Source of the DNA: Candidatus Mediterraneibacter stercoripullorum
Lineage (GTDB): Bacteria > Bacillota > Clostridia > Lachnospirales > Lachnospiraceae
Reading direction: 5' to 3'
Length of the DNA stretch: 47,480 nucleotides
NCBI GenBank assembly: GCA_019115765.1
Contig: DXCZ01000079.1
Coordinates: forward strand, 1-47,480
A program made the translations under genes and the position numbers. Below the pieces are notes generated by a model that did no database searches, was not told the origin of the DNA, and was given only the letters and a program-made list of their open reading frames with translations. Below are positions 33,915-42,205 of the stretch, piece after piece (position 1 is the stretch's first letter; every line of letters begins with the position of its first letter).

Positions 33915-34475
33915 ATGAGAGATCATAAATCAGATAAAGCAGAACATGAGCATCGAATGCATGATCTGGCTCAGATGGATGAGGATACCAGGATGATCAT
34001 TAATCTGCGGGATATCAGCCATGTTATGCGTGGCTTATATGAGGGGAAAGGAAGCCAGAAAGGAATTCTGATCATGTTAAGAGAGAGCGGTCCGGTTACT
34101 CAGCGTGAACTGACGGAGCGGCTGGGAATCCAGCCCGGTTCTGTCAGCGAAGTGATCGGAAAGCTGGAACATGCCGGCCTGATCCTGCGGACTCCCAGTG
34201 AATCAGACCGCAGGACCATGGATATCAGCCTTACAGAAGAGGGAGCCCGGCAGGCGGAAGAAGCGGCGGAGAACCGGAGACAGAGACATGTGGATATGTT
34301 TTCATGTCTTACGGCTGAGGAGAAGGAAGAGCTGCTGAGACTGCTGGAGAAGATCAATGAAGACTGGAGGCAGCGTTATCCATCAGCGGGAAAACACGGC
34401 CACGGGCGATGCCGGGGTGAGAAAAAGGGAAGGCATGGCGGCGGTCATATGAAACATGTGAAAAGCGGGGAATGA
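33915..34475 (+). CDS. MarR-family regulator (second) with His-rich tail
   Basis: 186 residues. The winged helix is complete (KGILIMLRESGPVTQRELTERLGIQPGSVSEVIGKLEHAGLILRTPSESDRRTMDISLTEEG). Residues before it (HKSDKAEHEHRMHD) and the tail (HGHGRCRGEKKGRHGGGHMKHVKS) are rich in His with one Cys, so metal binding is conceivable. ATG at 33915 follows GGGAGGAGCGTCA. It is the first gene of an operon with the ABC exporter (4-bp gap) and is the best candidate to bind the paired GGTACC sites at its own promoter and at 29238. Confidence 0.92.
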   Translation: MRDHKSDKAEHEHRMHDLAQMDEDTRMIINLRDISHVMRGLYEGKGSQKGILIMLRESGPVTQRELTERLGIQPGSVSEVIGKLEHAGLILRTPSESDRRTMDISLTEEGARQAEEAAENRRQRHVDMFSCLTAEEKEELLRLLEKINEDWRQRYPSAGKHGHGRCRGEKKGRHGGGHMKHVKSGE

Positions 34476-34479
34476 CGGT

Positions 34480-36219
34480 ATGTGGAAATATATCAGAAAG
34501 TATATAGTATTTGCCGTGATCGCCGCGTTATTCATGGTTGGTGAGGTTATGATGGACCTGCTCCAGCCCAGTCTGATGAACCGGATCGTGGATGAAGGCG
34601 TGCTGGGACTTGGCAGCGGCGGCACGGGAAATCTCCGCGTTATCTGGACACTGGGACTGGAGATGATCGCCCTCGTGCTGTTCGGAGGCTTCTGCGGTTC
34701 TATGAACAATGTCTTTGTGCATATGTCATCCCAGAATATCGGAAATGACATGAGAAAGGACTGTTTCCGCAATATCATGACATTTTCCTTTCAGCAGATT
34801 GACCGGTTCAGCACAGGCTCTCTGATAACGAGAGTGACGAATGACATTACCCAGGTCCAGACATTTGTGTCGCTCTTTGTACGCGGGCTGATCCGGACCT
34901 CTCTTCTGACGTTTGGAAGTATATTTTTCATGTTCCGGCTGGACTGGACATTCGGTCTGATCGTGCTGTGTGCATTCCCATTTCTGGTCGGATGTCTTGT
35001 ATTCTGTATTGTAAAGGCGAATCCTCTTTTTACAAAGCTGCAGGCACGGCTGGATGAAGTGAACGGGATTATGCAGGAGGACGTCTCGGGAATCCGGATC
35101 ATCAAGGCATGTGTGCGGGAAGTCTATGAGAAGTTCCGGTTTTCAAAGAAGAATGACGAATTAATTAAAACACAGCTCCGTGTTCTGGTCATATTTGCTT
35201 TTATGAACCCTGCTGTCAATGCAATGATGTACATAGTTGTAGCTGTCATTTTGCTGACCGGATCGTTTGAAGTGGGCGGAGGAGTGACTACGCCGGGAAC
35301 GATCATGGCTGCGATCACATATACAACGCAGCTGCTCAACGGTATCCTGATGCTGACTATGATCTTCCAGAATATATCCAGAGGACTTGTATCCTGGAGA
35401 AGGATAAAGGAAGTACTTGATACGGAGCCTGAACTTAAAGACGGGCCGTTTGACGGAGAGACGGAGCTGCGCGGAGAAATCGAATTCAGAGATGTCTCTT
35501 TTGCATATCCGGGAAGCGACAAGATGATACTGGAACATGTGAGCCTGTCCATACACCGGGGAGAAACGGTCGCGGTTATGGGAGCAACCGGATGTGGAAA
35601 GAGTACGCTGGTAAATCTGATCCCCCGGTTTTACGATGTTACGTCAGGCGCAGTCCTTGTAGATGGAGTGGATGTGAGAGAATACAGGCAGGAAGCACTT
35701 CGCGGGAAGATCGGAACTGCACTGCAGAAAAGCGAGTTGTTCAGTCAGACGATAGCAGAAAATATTTCCTGGGGAAAACCGGATGCCACGGAGACAGAGA
35801 TAAGAGACGCAGCTTCTGCTGCCAAGGCGGATGATTTCATTTCATCGGCGCAGAACGGATACGGGACGGTCGTCGCCGAGCGCGGCATGAGTCTGTCCGG
35901 CGGACAGAAACAGAGGATATCGATCGCGAGGACCATAATAAAAGGCGCAGAGATACTGATCTTTGATGACTCCACCAGTGCTCTTGATCTGAAGACAGAG
36001 GCGGATCTGCACCAGGCTCTGAAAAAAGTAAATCCTGAGAGCACGAAGATCATTATTGCCCAGCGGATCGCTTCCGCGCGGAGAGCGGACCGGATCATCG
36101 TGCTGAACAACGGATATGTTGACGACTGCGGAACCCATGAGGAGCTGTTGGAAAGATGCAGCACCTACCGGGATATTTATGATTCGCAGATGGGAGAGGA
36201 GGGTGAGAAAGTTGGCTGA
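34480..36219 (+). CDS. Heterodimeric ABC exporter, subunit with degenerate ATP site
   Basis: 579 residues: six membrane segments, then an ATPase domain. Walker A GATGCGKST (368-376) and signature LSGGQ (472) are intact. The catalytic glutamate after Walker B is aspartate (IFDDSTSALD, D497), and the H-loop histidine is glutamine (IIIAQRI, Q528). This is the pattern of the non-catalytic-site partner in BmrCD/LmrCD/TM287-288-type exporters. It works with the next gene. Exports drugs, peptides or lipids; substrate unknown. ATG follows AGCGGGGAATGACGGT. Confidence 0.93.
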   Translation: MWKYIRKYIVFAVIAALFMVGEVMMDLLQPSLMNRIVDEGVLGLGSGGTGNLRVIWTLGLEMIALVLFGGFCGSMNNVFVHMSSQNIGNDMRKDCFRNIMTFSFQQIDRFSTGSLITRVTNDITQVQTFVSLFVRGLIRTSLLTFGSIFFMFRLDWTFGLIVLCAFPFLVGCLVFCIVKANPLFTKLQARLDEVNGIMQEDVSGIRIIKACVREVYEKFRFSKKNDELIKTQLRVLVIFAFMNPAVNAMMYIVVAVILLTGSFEVGGGVTTPGTIMAAITYTTQLLNGILMLTMIFQNISRGLVSWRRIKEVLDTEPELKDGPFDGETELRGEIEFRDVSFAYPGSDKMILEHVSLSIHRGETVAVMGATGCGKSTLVNLIPRFYDVTSGAVLVDGVDVREYRQEALRGKIGTALQKSELFSQTIAENISWGKPDATETEIRDAASAAKADDFISSAQNGYGTVVAERGMSLSGGQKQRISIARTIIKGAEILIFDDSTSALDLKTEADLHQALKKVNPESTKIIIAQRIASARRADRIIVLNNGYVDDCGTHEELLERCSTYRDIYDSQMGEEGEKVG

Positions 36220-38020
36220 CGCTAAACTGGAAAACAGAAACATTCCCGGGATGAACAGACGGGAGAGATTTGCGGAAGCAGAGCATGCAGAAAACGCAGG
36301 CGCCGCCTTAAGACGGATCATCCGATACTTTTTTCACGAAAAGCTTCTGGTGCTGAGTATGTTTCTGACTGTCCTGTTCGGGACATTCTGCGGGATCTAT
36401 GCGCCCAGTGTCCAGAGTGACGCGATCGACATCATCGCCGGGAGTGTGCAGGGAAATCTGGGAAGAACCCTGATCATTATGCTGGCTGCATATCTGCTGT
36501 ACAGCGGCAGTCAGCTGCTGCAGGGGCTGTTAAGTGCGAGACTCAGCCAGTCCATTGTAAAAAAGATGCGGGAAGAACTGTTTGCCAAGATCGTTGATGT
36601 GCCGGTACGCTATCTGGATACTCACTCCCACGGGGACGTCATGAGCCGGATGACAAATGATATTGAGAATATATCTACAACGGTGTCCCAGTCGCTGCCC
36701 TCTCTTTTCTCCGGAGTTCTGACGATCATTGGTACTGCGGCAGTTATGATCTGGTATTGCTGGGAGCTTGCACTGCTCAGTCTTGTGACGGTATTTCTGA
36801 CTGTGCTGGCAACGAAGATCCTGTCCAGAAGTATCCGGACCTTTTCGAGGAAAAGGCAGATGCTGCTGGGACAGCTGAACGGAACTGTAGAAGAGATGGT
36901 ATCCGGTTACCGTACAGTATCGGCATACAATCATCAGGAGATCACAACGGCAGAGTTCTGTGAAACGGCAGATTCTCTGACCAGAGCAGGAATCAGAACG
37001 GATATTCTGAGCGGCATCATGGGTCCGATCATGAACTGTATCGGCAATATCGGATTTGTGATCATTGCGGCGTTTGGAGGTTATTTTTCTCTGAGCGGGC
37101 TCATATCAGTGGGAGTTATCTCGGCGTTTATCGTATATGCCAGACAGTTCAGCCGTCCGATCAATGAGATCGCGCAGGTATACGGTCAGCTGCAGACAGC
37201 TGTCGCAGGTGCAGAGCGTGTATTTGCGGTACTGGATGAAGCTGATGAGGATAAGAGCGGGGACGAGCTGGCGGAAGAAAAGTCAGCAGATATTATTTTC
37301 CGAAATGTAGGGTTCTCTTATGTTCCGGATCATCCGGTCATCCGGGACTTCAGCCTGACTGTGCCGTCTGGAAAAAAGGTAGCTCTCGTGGGGGCTACGG
37401 GAAGCGGAAAGACCACAATTGTAAATCTTCTCATGAGATTCTACGATATTGACAGCGGCAGCATCTGCATCAATCAGCAGGATATAAAGGATATCTCGCG
37501 GGACAGCCTGCGGAAGAATGTGGCCATCGTACTGCAGGATACGGTCCTCTTTACAGATACGATACGAAATAATCTGAAATATGGAAATGCAGATGCCACA
37601 GAAGAAGAGATAGAAAAAGCGGTGAAGATGAGCCGGTGCGGGGATATGCTCCGCAGTCTTCCGGAAGGACTTGATACAGTGCTTACCGGATCAGGGGAGA
37701 ATATCAGTCAGGGACAGAGACAGCTGCTGGCGATCGCCCGGGCATTTGTGGCAGATCCGAAGATCCTGATCCTGGATGAGGCTACATCCAATGTGGATAC
37801 GAGGACAGAGAAGGCCATCCAGGACGCCATGCAGATGATCATGAAGAACCGCACCAGTATTGTGATCGCTCACCGTCTGTCTACCATACGGGATTCGGAT
37901 GTGATCGTGGTCATGGATCATGGAAGGATCGTTGAAAGCGGCAGCCACAGTGAGCTGCTGGAACGGAAAGGAAAGTACTATGAACTGTACATGACCCAGT
38001 ACGCGGGATTTGCCACATAA
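36212..38020 (+). CDS. Heterodimeric ABC exporter, catalytic subunit
   Basis: 602 residues: a hydrophilic N-terminal extension of about 40 residues, six membrane segments, and a canonical ATPase domain: Walker A GATGSGKTT (394-402), signature ISQGQRQ, Walker B LILDEATSNVD with catalytic E523, and H554 in IVIAHRLSTI. TTG at 36212 was chosen as start because GGAGAGGAGGG precedes it by 8 bases and it overlaps the partner's stop by 8 bases; an in-frame ATG at 36116 lies deep in the partner gene. Forms a multidrug-type exporter with the previous gene. Confidence 0.92.
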   Translation: MADAKLENRNIPGMNRRERFAEAEHAENAGAALRRIIRYFFHEKLLVLSMFLTVLFGTFCGIYAPSVQSDAIDIIAGSVQGNLGRTLIIMLAAYLLYSGSQLLQGLLSARLSQSIVKKMREELFAKIVDVPVRYLDTHSHGDVMSRMTNDIENISTTVSQSLPSLFSGVLTIIGTAAVMIWYCWELALLSLVTVFLTVLATKILSRSIRTFSRKRQMLLGQLNGTVEEMVSGYRTVSAYNHQEITTAEFCETADSLTRAGIRTDILSGIMGPIMNCIGNIGFVIIAAFGGYFSLSGLISVGVISAFIVYARQFSRPINEIAQVYGQLQTAVAGAERVFAVLDEADEDKSGDELAEEKSADIIFRNVGFSYVPDHPVIRDFSLTVPSGKKVALVGATGSGKTTIVNLLMRFYDIDSGSICINQQDIKDISRDSLRKNVAIVLQDTVLFTDTIRNNLKYGNADATEEEIEKAVKMSRCGDMLRSLPEGLDTVLTGSGENISQGQRQLLAIARAFVADPKILILDEATSNVDTRTEKAIQDAMQMIMKNRTSIVIAHRLSTIRDSDVIVVMDHGRIVESGSHSELLERKGKYYELYMTQYAGFAT

Positions 38021-38061
38021 CAGGACGGCAGATGAACCGGACGGAGTGTGCAGTAAGGATC

Positions 38062-38115
38062 AGGAGCAGGAAAGGCTGACATCATATCAGTTCAATCCGG
38101 CTCCTTGTTTTTTTT
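38062..38115 (+). terminator. Terminator of the marR-ABC operon
   Basis: AGGAGCAGG (38062-38070) pairs with CCGGCTCCT (38097-38105), with an inner CTGA...TCAG, followed by TTGTTTTTTTT. The stem and T run lie across the 3' coding end of the convergent tetR gene. Confidence 0.82.
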
Positions 38116-38685
38116 CATCAGCCCAGTTCCGTCCAGTCCGTGAAGGATCAGGCGGGTGGCAAGTGGAACCATCTCTTCAATGGGAATACGCTGCCCGTTC
38201 ATTTCCCACTGGCGGTAGATCACTCCCAGGCAGACAGAAAAGTACGTGATGATCAGACTGCTCTCGAACTGGTTGTAATCTGGAAGAGATTCATATTTCT
38301 GGAAATAATGCTCCCGGATCAGATCTGATGGAGTAGTCTCGTCGGGATAGTGTCCCTTTGCCGAAAGAATCTTTTTATCAACCGCATCCAGAGAAGCCAT
38401 GATCTGGAAACTGTGCCGGATGATCTCCTCCACGTCATCCGGAAAACTGGTTTCTGCGATCATCTGGAAGGTGGGAGACATGATCTCCAGCTGGAGTGAG
38501 GAAAGCAGATGATCCAGTGAAGAGTAATGCAGATAGAAGGTTTTACGGTTGATCTGCGCCCGCTCGGTCAGTTCTTTGATCGATATTTTAGAATAATCGG
38601 TTTCCGCTATCATTTCCCGGAATGTATCACGGATGATCTTTTCATTTTTTCTGTAACGAAGATCCTGCTTTTGCGACTGGCTCAT
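38092..38685 (-). CDS. TetR-family regulator (second)
   Basis: 197 residues. N-terminal HTH: NEKIIRDTFREMIAETDYSKISIKELTERAQINRKTFYLHYSSLDHLLSSL; the C-terminal part resembles the TetR_C33-like ligand domains of Firmicutes. ATG follows GGAGATTTCAAA. It converges with the ABC exporter operon and is divergent from the cytidylate-kinase-like gene; two inverted repeats in the 304-bp upstream region are candidate operators. Its regulated gene is not certain; the exporter is already under a MarR. Confidence 0.9.
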   Translation of the reverse strand: MSQSQKQDLRYRKNEKIIRDTFREMIAETDYSKISIKELTERAQINRKTFYLHYSSLDHLLSSLQLEIMSPTFQMIAETSFPDDVEEIIRHSFQIMASLDAVDKKILSAKGHYPDETTPSDLIREHYFQKYESLPDYNQFESSLIITYFSVCLGVIYRQWEMNGQRIPIEEMVPLATRLILHGLDGTGLMKKNKEPD

Positions 38686-38708
38686 TTTGAAATCTCCTTA
38701 GACTTACG

Positions 38709-38803
38709 TATCTGTCTGATATCCGCAGACAGTATGGATGAGGTGTTCAGTGGTCAAGTGATAGATAAATTTAATACACATATTCTGAAAAATGTGTATT
38801 AAA
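38709..38803. promoter_or_regulatory. Inverted repeats upstream of the second tetR
   Basis: TTTAATACACAT and ATGTGTATTAAA (38770-38781, 38792-38803) are perfect 12-bp arms around a 10-base spacer. Nearer to tetR, CTGTCTG and CAGACAG (about 38710-38732) form a second inverted repeat. The first has the size of a TetR operator (34 bp overall). The rest of the gap to 38989 is AT-rich, with no clear promoter boxes. Confidence 0.6.
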
Positions 38804-38989
38804 CCACAGAATACCATATATGCCCATTGTGCCCGAAACATATTTTTATTATAATACCTAATCGGAGAACAATCAACGGGTGGATATTAATCCTCTCGTG
38901 TGAAATATCTGATACATATTTTGTTTCTGCGGCATGACCGCAGGAAGGTGGATAAACGTAACAGAGTTTTTTACAGGAGGCGTATCATC

Positions 38990-39592
38990 ATGAAGTTTCG
39001 TTATATTACAATTGAAAGAGAATACGGAAGCGGGGGAACGAAGATTGCCCGCAGGCTGGCGGAGGTTACCGGCAAGCCGTGCTACGGAGAAGAAATCATG
39101 GAGGCAGTGGCAAAAAAGAGAGGAATCCCGGCGGACCGTGTGGACCAGTATGAAGAGAAAGCTACAGGAAGTCTTCTCTATACCATGTTTGTCATGAGCC
39201 GTGTGCAGGCAGGCGAGCCGGAGATGCTGACAGAGGAAGGCAAGATCTTCCTGGATCAGCAGCTGGAGATCAGACGGCTTGCAACAGAGGGGCCGGCAAT
39301 CTTTCTGGGACACTGCGCGTCAGAAGCTCTCAGAGAGCAGAAAGGCGTTATCAAAGTATTCATCCGTTCCAGCAGTGAGGATGATATCAAGAAAAGGATT
39401 AAAGAAGATTACGGGATCGCAGAGGACAATATCGAGACCACACGCAGATATTACAACAAAAAACGTGGAAGCTACTACCGGGCAAATACCGGAAAAGAGT
39501 GGAAAGATCTGAAAAACTACGACCTGGTCCTGGATTCTGCAAGACTGGGCATCGATGGATGCGTGAACGTGCTGAAGGGGCTGTTCGAGTAG
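38990..39592 (+). CDS. Cytidylate-kinase-like protein, copy 2
   Basis: 200 residues, paralogous to 8686-9303. Phosphate-binding loop EREYGSGGTKIA (9-20), then RRLAEVTGKPCYGEE, IFLGHCASEAL (counterpart of IVGRCADYIL) and a basic lid (IKKRIKEDYGIAEDNIE). Family assignment is clear; the phosphoacceptor is not known. ATG 38990 follows ACAGGAGGCGTATCATC; the longer frame upstream has no such site. Followed by a strong terminator, so monocistronic. Confidence 0.85.
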   Translation: MKFRYITIEREYGSGGTKIARRLAEVTGKPCYGEEIMEAVAKKRGIPADRVDQYEEKATGSLLYTMFVMSRVQAGEPEMLTEEGKIFLDQQLEIRRLATEGPAIFLGHCASEALREQKGVIKVFIRSSSEDDIKKRIKEDYGIAEDNIETTRRYYNKKRGSYYRANTGKEWKDLKNYDLVLDSARLGIDGCVNVLKGLFE

Positions 39593-39661
39593 ACCGGGGG
39601 GTACATAGAAGAAATCGATATTTATAAAAGGATTCAGTATATTCTGTACAGAGAGATATAT

Positions 39662-39710
39662 AAAGCTGTCGGATAGGAGATAAGAGATGCTCCATCCGGC
39701 AGCTTTTTAG
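39662..39710 (+). terminator. Terminator of the cytidylate-kinase-like gene
   Basis: AAAGCTGTCGGAT (39662-39674) pairs with ATCCGGCAGCTTT (39694-39706), one G-T pair, followed by TTAG; the outer A/T pairs give a T5 end. Confidence 0.82.
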
Positions 39711-39781
39711 TGTGCCCGCCGGGGCAATACAGCTCCGCTATGGCGGCAGTTTGAGAACGAATGAACAGCCGCCGCTCCCTC

Positions 39782-39810
39782 TTGACGTGCAGAAAAGAAG
39801 AGAGTAAGAT
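39782..39810 (+). promoter_or_regulatory. Promoter of the MATE gene
   Basis: -35 TTGACG (39782-39787), 17-bp spacer, -10 TAAGAT (39805-39810), about 30 bp before the start codon. Confidence 0.65.
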
Positions 39811-39844
39811 ATCCAATGCAAAAATGTATGGGGAGGGACGGACT

Positions 39845-41206
39845 TTGAAAAGAAACAAATATGAAATAGATATGTGCAACGGCTCCATCATGGATAAACT
39901 GATCTCTTTTTCACTTCCGCTGATGCTTTCCAGTATCCTGCAGCTTATGTTCAATGCAGTGGATATCATCGTTGTGGGGCGGTTCAGCGGGAGCCAGGCG
40001 CTGGCAGCGGTGGGATCCACTACAGCACTGATCAATATTTTTACCAACCTGTTTATCGGTATCTCTCTGGGGGCCAATGTCCTGGCAGCTCATTACTATG
40101 CAGCCGGAAGAGACAAAGAGATGTCGGAAGCGGTACATACGGCTATTACGCTGGCGCTGATCAGCGGGATCATCATGGCGTTTGTGGGAGCGGCAGCTTC
40201 CAGGCTGGCGCTGGAACTGATGGATACGCCGGCAAATGTGATCGATTTGTCAGTGACTTATATGAGGATATATTTTATGGGCATGCCTTTCTTCATGCTC
40301 TATAACTATGGAGCGGCGATCCTGAGAGCCGTAGGAGATACGAAGAGACCTCTGATATTCCTTGCTGTGGCGGGAATGGCAAATGTTGTGCTGGATTTGC
40401 TGCTTGTCATTGTGATCCCGCTTGGCGTTGCCGGAGTCGCAATCGGAACAGTGACGTCTCAGTTTGTCTCATGTATCCTTGTTTTATGGTGTCTCCACAG
40501 GACAGAGGGAAGCTATCAGCTCCGCTTTTCCAGACTTACGATAAAGTGGACATATCTGAAACGGATTTTCCAGGTTGGGATACCCGCCGGGATCCAGAGT
40601 ACAGTGATCAACTTTTCCAATGCCATGCTGCAGTCGTCCGTCAATTCCTTCGGTTCTACGGCTATGGCGGGGTATACGGCGGCCAATAATATCCTGGGCT
40701 TTCTGTACGTGGCGGTCAACGCAGTCACGCAGGCATGCATGAGCTTCACCAGTCAGAATTACAGTGTGGGTAAACAGAAGCGTATGGACAGAGTCCTTGC
40801 AGACTGTATGATCCTGTCCGCGGGAGTAGCGGTCGTGCTGGGTGTGGGAGCCTATGTATTCGGATCACGGCTCCTGGGAATCTATACCTCAGAGGCGGAT
40901 GTGATCCAGTGCGGACTGGAGATCCTGTCTATTACTACAGTTCCCTACTTCCTCTGCGGCATCATGGATCTGATCCCGGGTGCACTGAGAGGAATGGGGC
41001 ACTCCGGGGTGCCTATGGTGCTGTCCGTTATCGGAACCGTGGGGACCAGGATCCTGTGGATCTATGTGTTCTTTCCGCAGCACAGATCCCTGTACTTCCT
41101 GTTTATCTCCTATCCGGCTTCCTGGATCGCCACGATACTCATGCAGGCGGTATGCTTCTATTTTGTGAGGAGAAAATGTGTGAGACAGATGAAGGCCGAA
41201 GTATAG
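39845..41206 (+). CDS. MATE-family efflux transporter
   Basis: 453 residues with 12 predicted membrane segments in two similar halves. The NorM/DinF-type features are visible: SLPLMLSSILQLMFNAVDIIVVGRFSGSQALAAVG, GISLGANVLAAHYYAAGRDKE, FMGMPFFMLYNYGAAILRAVGDTKRPL and the second-half GIPAGIQSTVINFSNAMLQSSVNSFGS. It exports cationic compounds or drugs coupled to Na+ or H+. TTG at 39845 was chosen because GGGGAGGGACGGAC precedes it and MKRNKYEIDMCNGS is the usual start in this subfamily; upstream in-frame ATG codons lack a site. Confidence 0.92.
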   Translation: MKRNKYEIDMCNGSIMDKLISFSLPLMLSSILQLMFNAVDIIVVGRFSGSQALAAVGSTTALINIFTNLFIGISLGANVLAAHYYAAGRDKEMSEAVHTAITLALISGIIMAFVGAAASRLALELMDTPANVIDLSVTYMRIYFMGMPFFMLYNYGAAILRAVGDTKRPLIFLAVAGMANVVLDLLLVIVIPLGVAGVAIGTVTSQFVSCILVLWCLHRTEGSYQLRFSRLTIKWTYLKRIFQVGIPAGIQSTVINFSNAMLQSSVNSFGSTAMAGYTAANNILGFLYVAVNAVTQACMSFTSQNYSVGKQKRMDRVLADCMILSAGVAVVLGVGAYVFGSRLLGIYTSEADVIQCGLEILSITTVPYFLCGIMDLIPGALRGMGHSGVPMVLSVIGTVGTRILWIYVFFPQHRSLYFLFISYPASWIATILMQAVCFYFVRRKCVRQMKAEV

Positions 41207-41257
41207 GGAGTAAAAATATCATTACATGGGTCTTCCCTTTTCCGGAAAAATCTGTTA

Positions 41258-41432
41258 GAATATATCTTCGTTCAGGATTAAGGCAGTGCAGAAGCACTGT
41301 GCGGAAAAGAATTTCCATTTCAGATTCAGAAAACAGACAGAGAGATGAAAGAAGAATATATAGGCAGAAGCCTGTTGTATGTATCAGAAGATGCGTACGG
41401 CAGGCTTCTCTTATTGTACGACATGAGGTGAA
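41258..41432 (+). promoter_or_regulatory. Structured leader of the methyltransferase-transporter operon
   Basis: A -10-like TAGAAT (from about 41255) lacks a good -35. The leader then contains CAGTGC-AGAA-GCACTG (about 41285-41300). Later it contains a 20-bp stem, AGAAGCCTGTTGTATGTATC / GATGCGTACGGCAGGCTTCT, perfect when G-U pairs are allowed, with an AGAA loop and a CTTATTGT tail. The late position and tail resemble an attenuator in front of the operon. I could not match it to a riboswitch class I know. Confidence 0.5.
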
Positions 41433-41436
41433 TGAC

Positions 41437-42204
41437 ATGGATACAGCAGTTCAGAGAGATTATTATAGAGAGACAGGAACGGTAAAAAAGAGGATCGAAA
41501 ACTACTGGAACGGAAGATCTGAAAGTTTTATGGAGCAGCGGGAGGAAGAGCTGCACAGCGGACAGCATCAGATCTGGGCGGAGGAGCTTCTTTCCCATCT
41601 TAATGGAAGGACCGGACTTAAGATCCTGGATGTGGGATGCGGATGCGGCTTTTTCTCCATGATACTGGCGGAATCCGGACACGATGTGACAGGCATTGAT
41701 CTGACGGAGGGGATGATCGTAAGAGGAAGGCAGTTGGCGGAGAAGTACGGGATCCGTGCGGAATTTTACCAGATGGATGCTGAGAAACCGGAGTTCCCGG
41801 ATGAGACATTTGACGTGATCGTGAGCAGGAACCTTACCTGGACGCTCCCTCATCCTGCAGAGGCTTATGAGCAGTGGCTGCGGGTACTGAAGCCGGGCGG
41901 TATTCTTTTAAACTATGATGCGGAGCATGCCAGATATCATATGAGCAGCGGCCTGGAAGGAGAGGAGGCCCACAGGATGCTCTCTCAGGGGCAGATGGAT
42001 GAGTGTATGAGAATATATCATCTGCTTCCTGTCAGCAGCTGGAAGAGGCCGGACTGGGACGTCTTTTTCCTGAAGCAGGCGGGATGTGCTGAAGTTACTG
42101 CCGATACCAGGATAGGGAAACGGCTGTTCCCTCATGACGATCAGTTCCGCACTCCTTACCCGGTTTTCCGGATCAAGGCGGTAAAAGGCGGGGAATCAGA
42201 CTGA
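41437..42204 (+). CDS. Class I SAM-dependent methyltransferase
   Basis: 255 residues. SAM motif I ILDVGCGCGFFSMILAESGHDVTGID (63-88) with acidic D at the end of strand 2, motif II FDVIVSRNLTWTLPHP and motif III LRVLKPGGILL. This is the Methyltransf_11/UbiE-like fold; the acceptor is unknown. ATG 41437 follows GAGGTGAATGAC. It is the first gene of an operon with the nickel/peptide-type importer (1-bp gap), so it may modify the transported ligand or a metallophore; this is inference only. Confidence 0.88.
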   Translation: MDTAVQRDYYRETGTVKKRIENYWNGRSESFMEQREEELHSGQHQIWAEELLSHLNGRTGLKILDVGCGCGFFSMILAESGHDVTGIDLTEGMIVRGRQLAEKYGIRAEFYQMDAEKPEFPDETFDVIVSRNLTWTLPHPAEAYEQWLRVLKPGGILLNYDAEHARYHMSSGLEGEEAHRMLSQGQMDECMRIYHLLPVSSWKRPDWDVFFLKQAGCAEVTADTRIGKRLFPHDDQFRTPYPVFRIKAVKGGESD

Positions 42205-42205
42205 T

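Noticed and set aside
40909-41436. Upstream extension of the methyltransferase frame
   Set aside because: It lies over the MATE gene and the structured leader; the conserved protein begins at 41437 with a good ribosome binding site.
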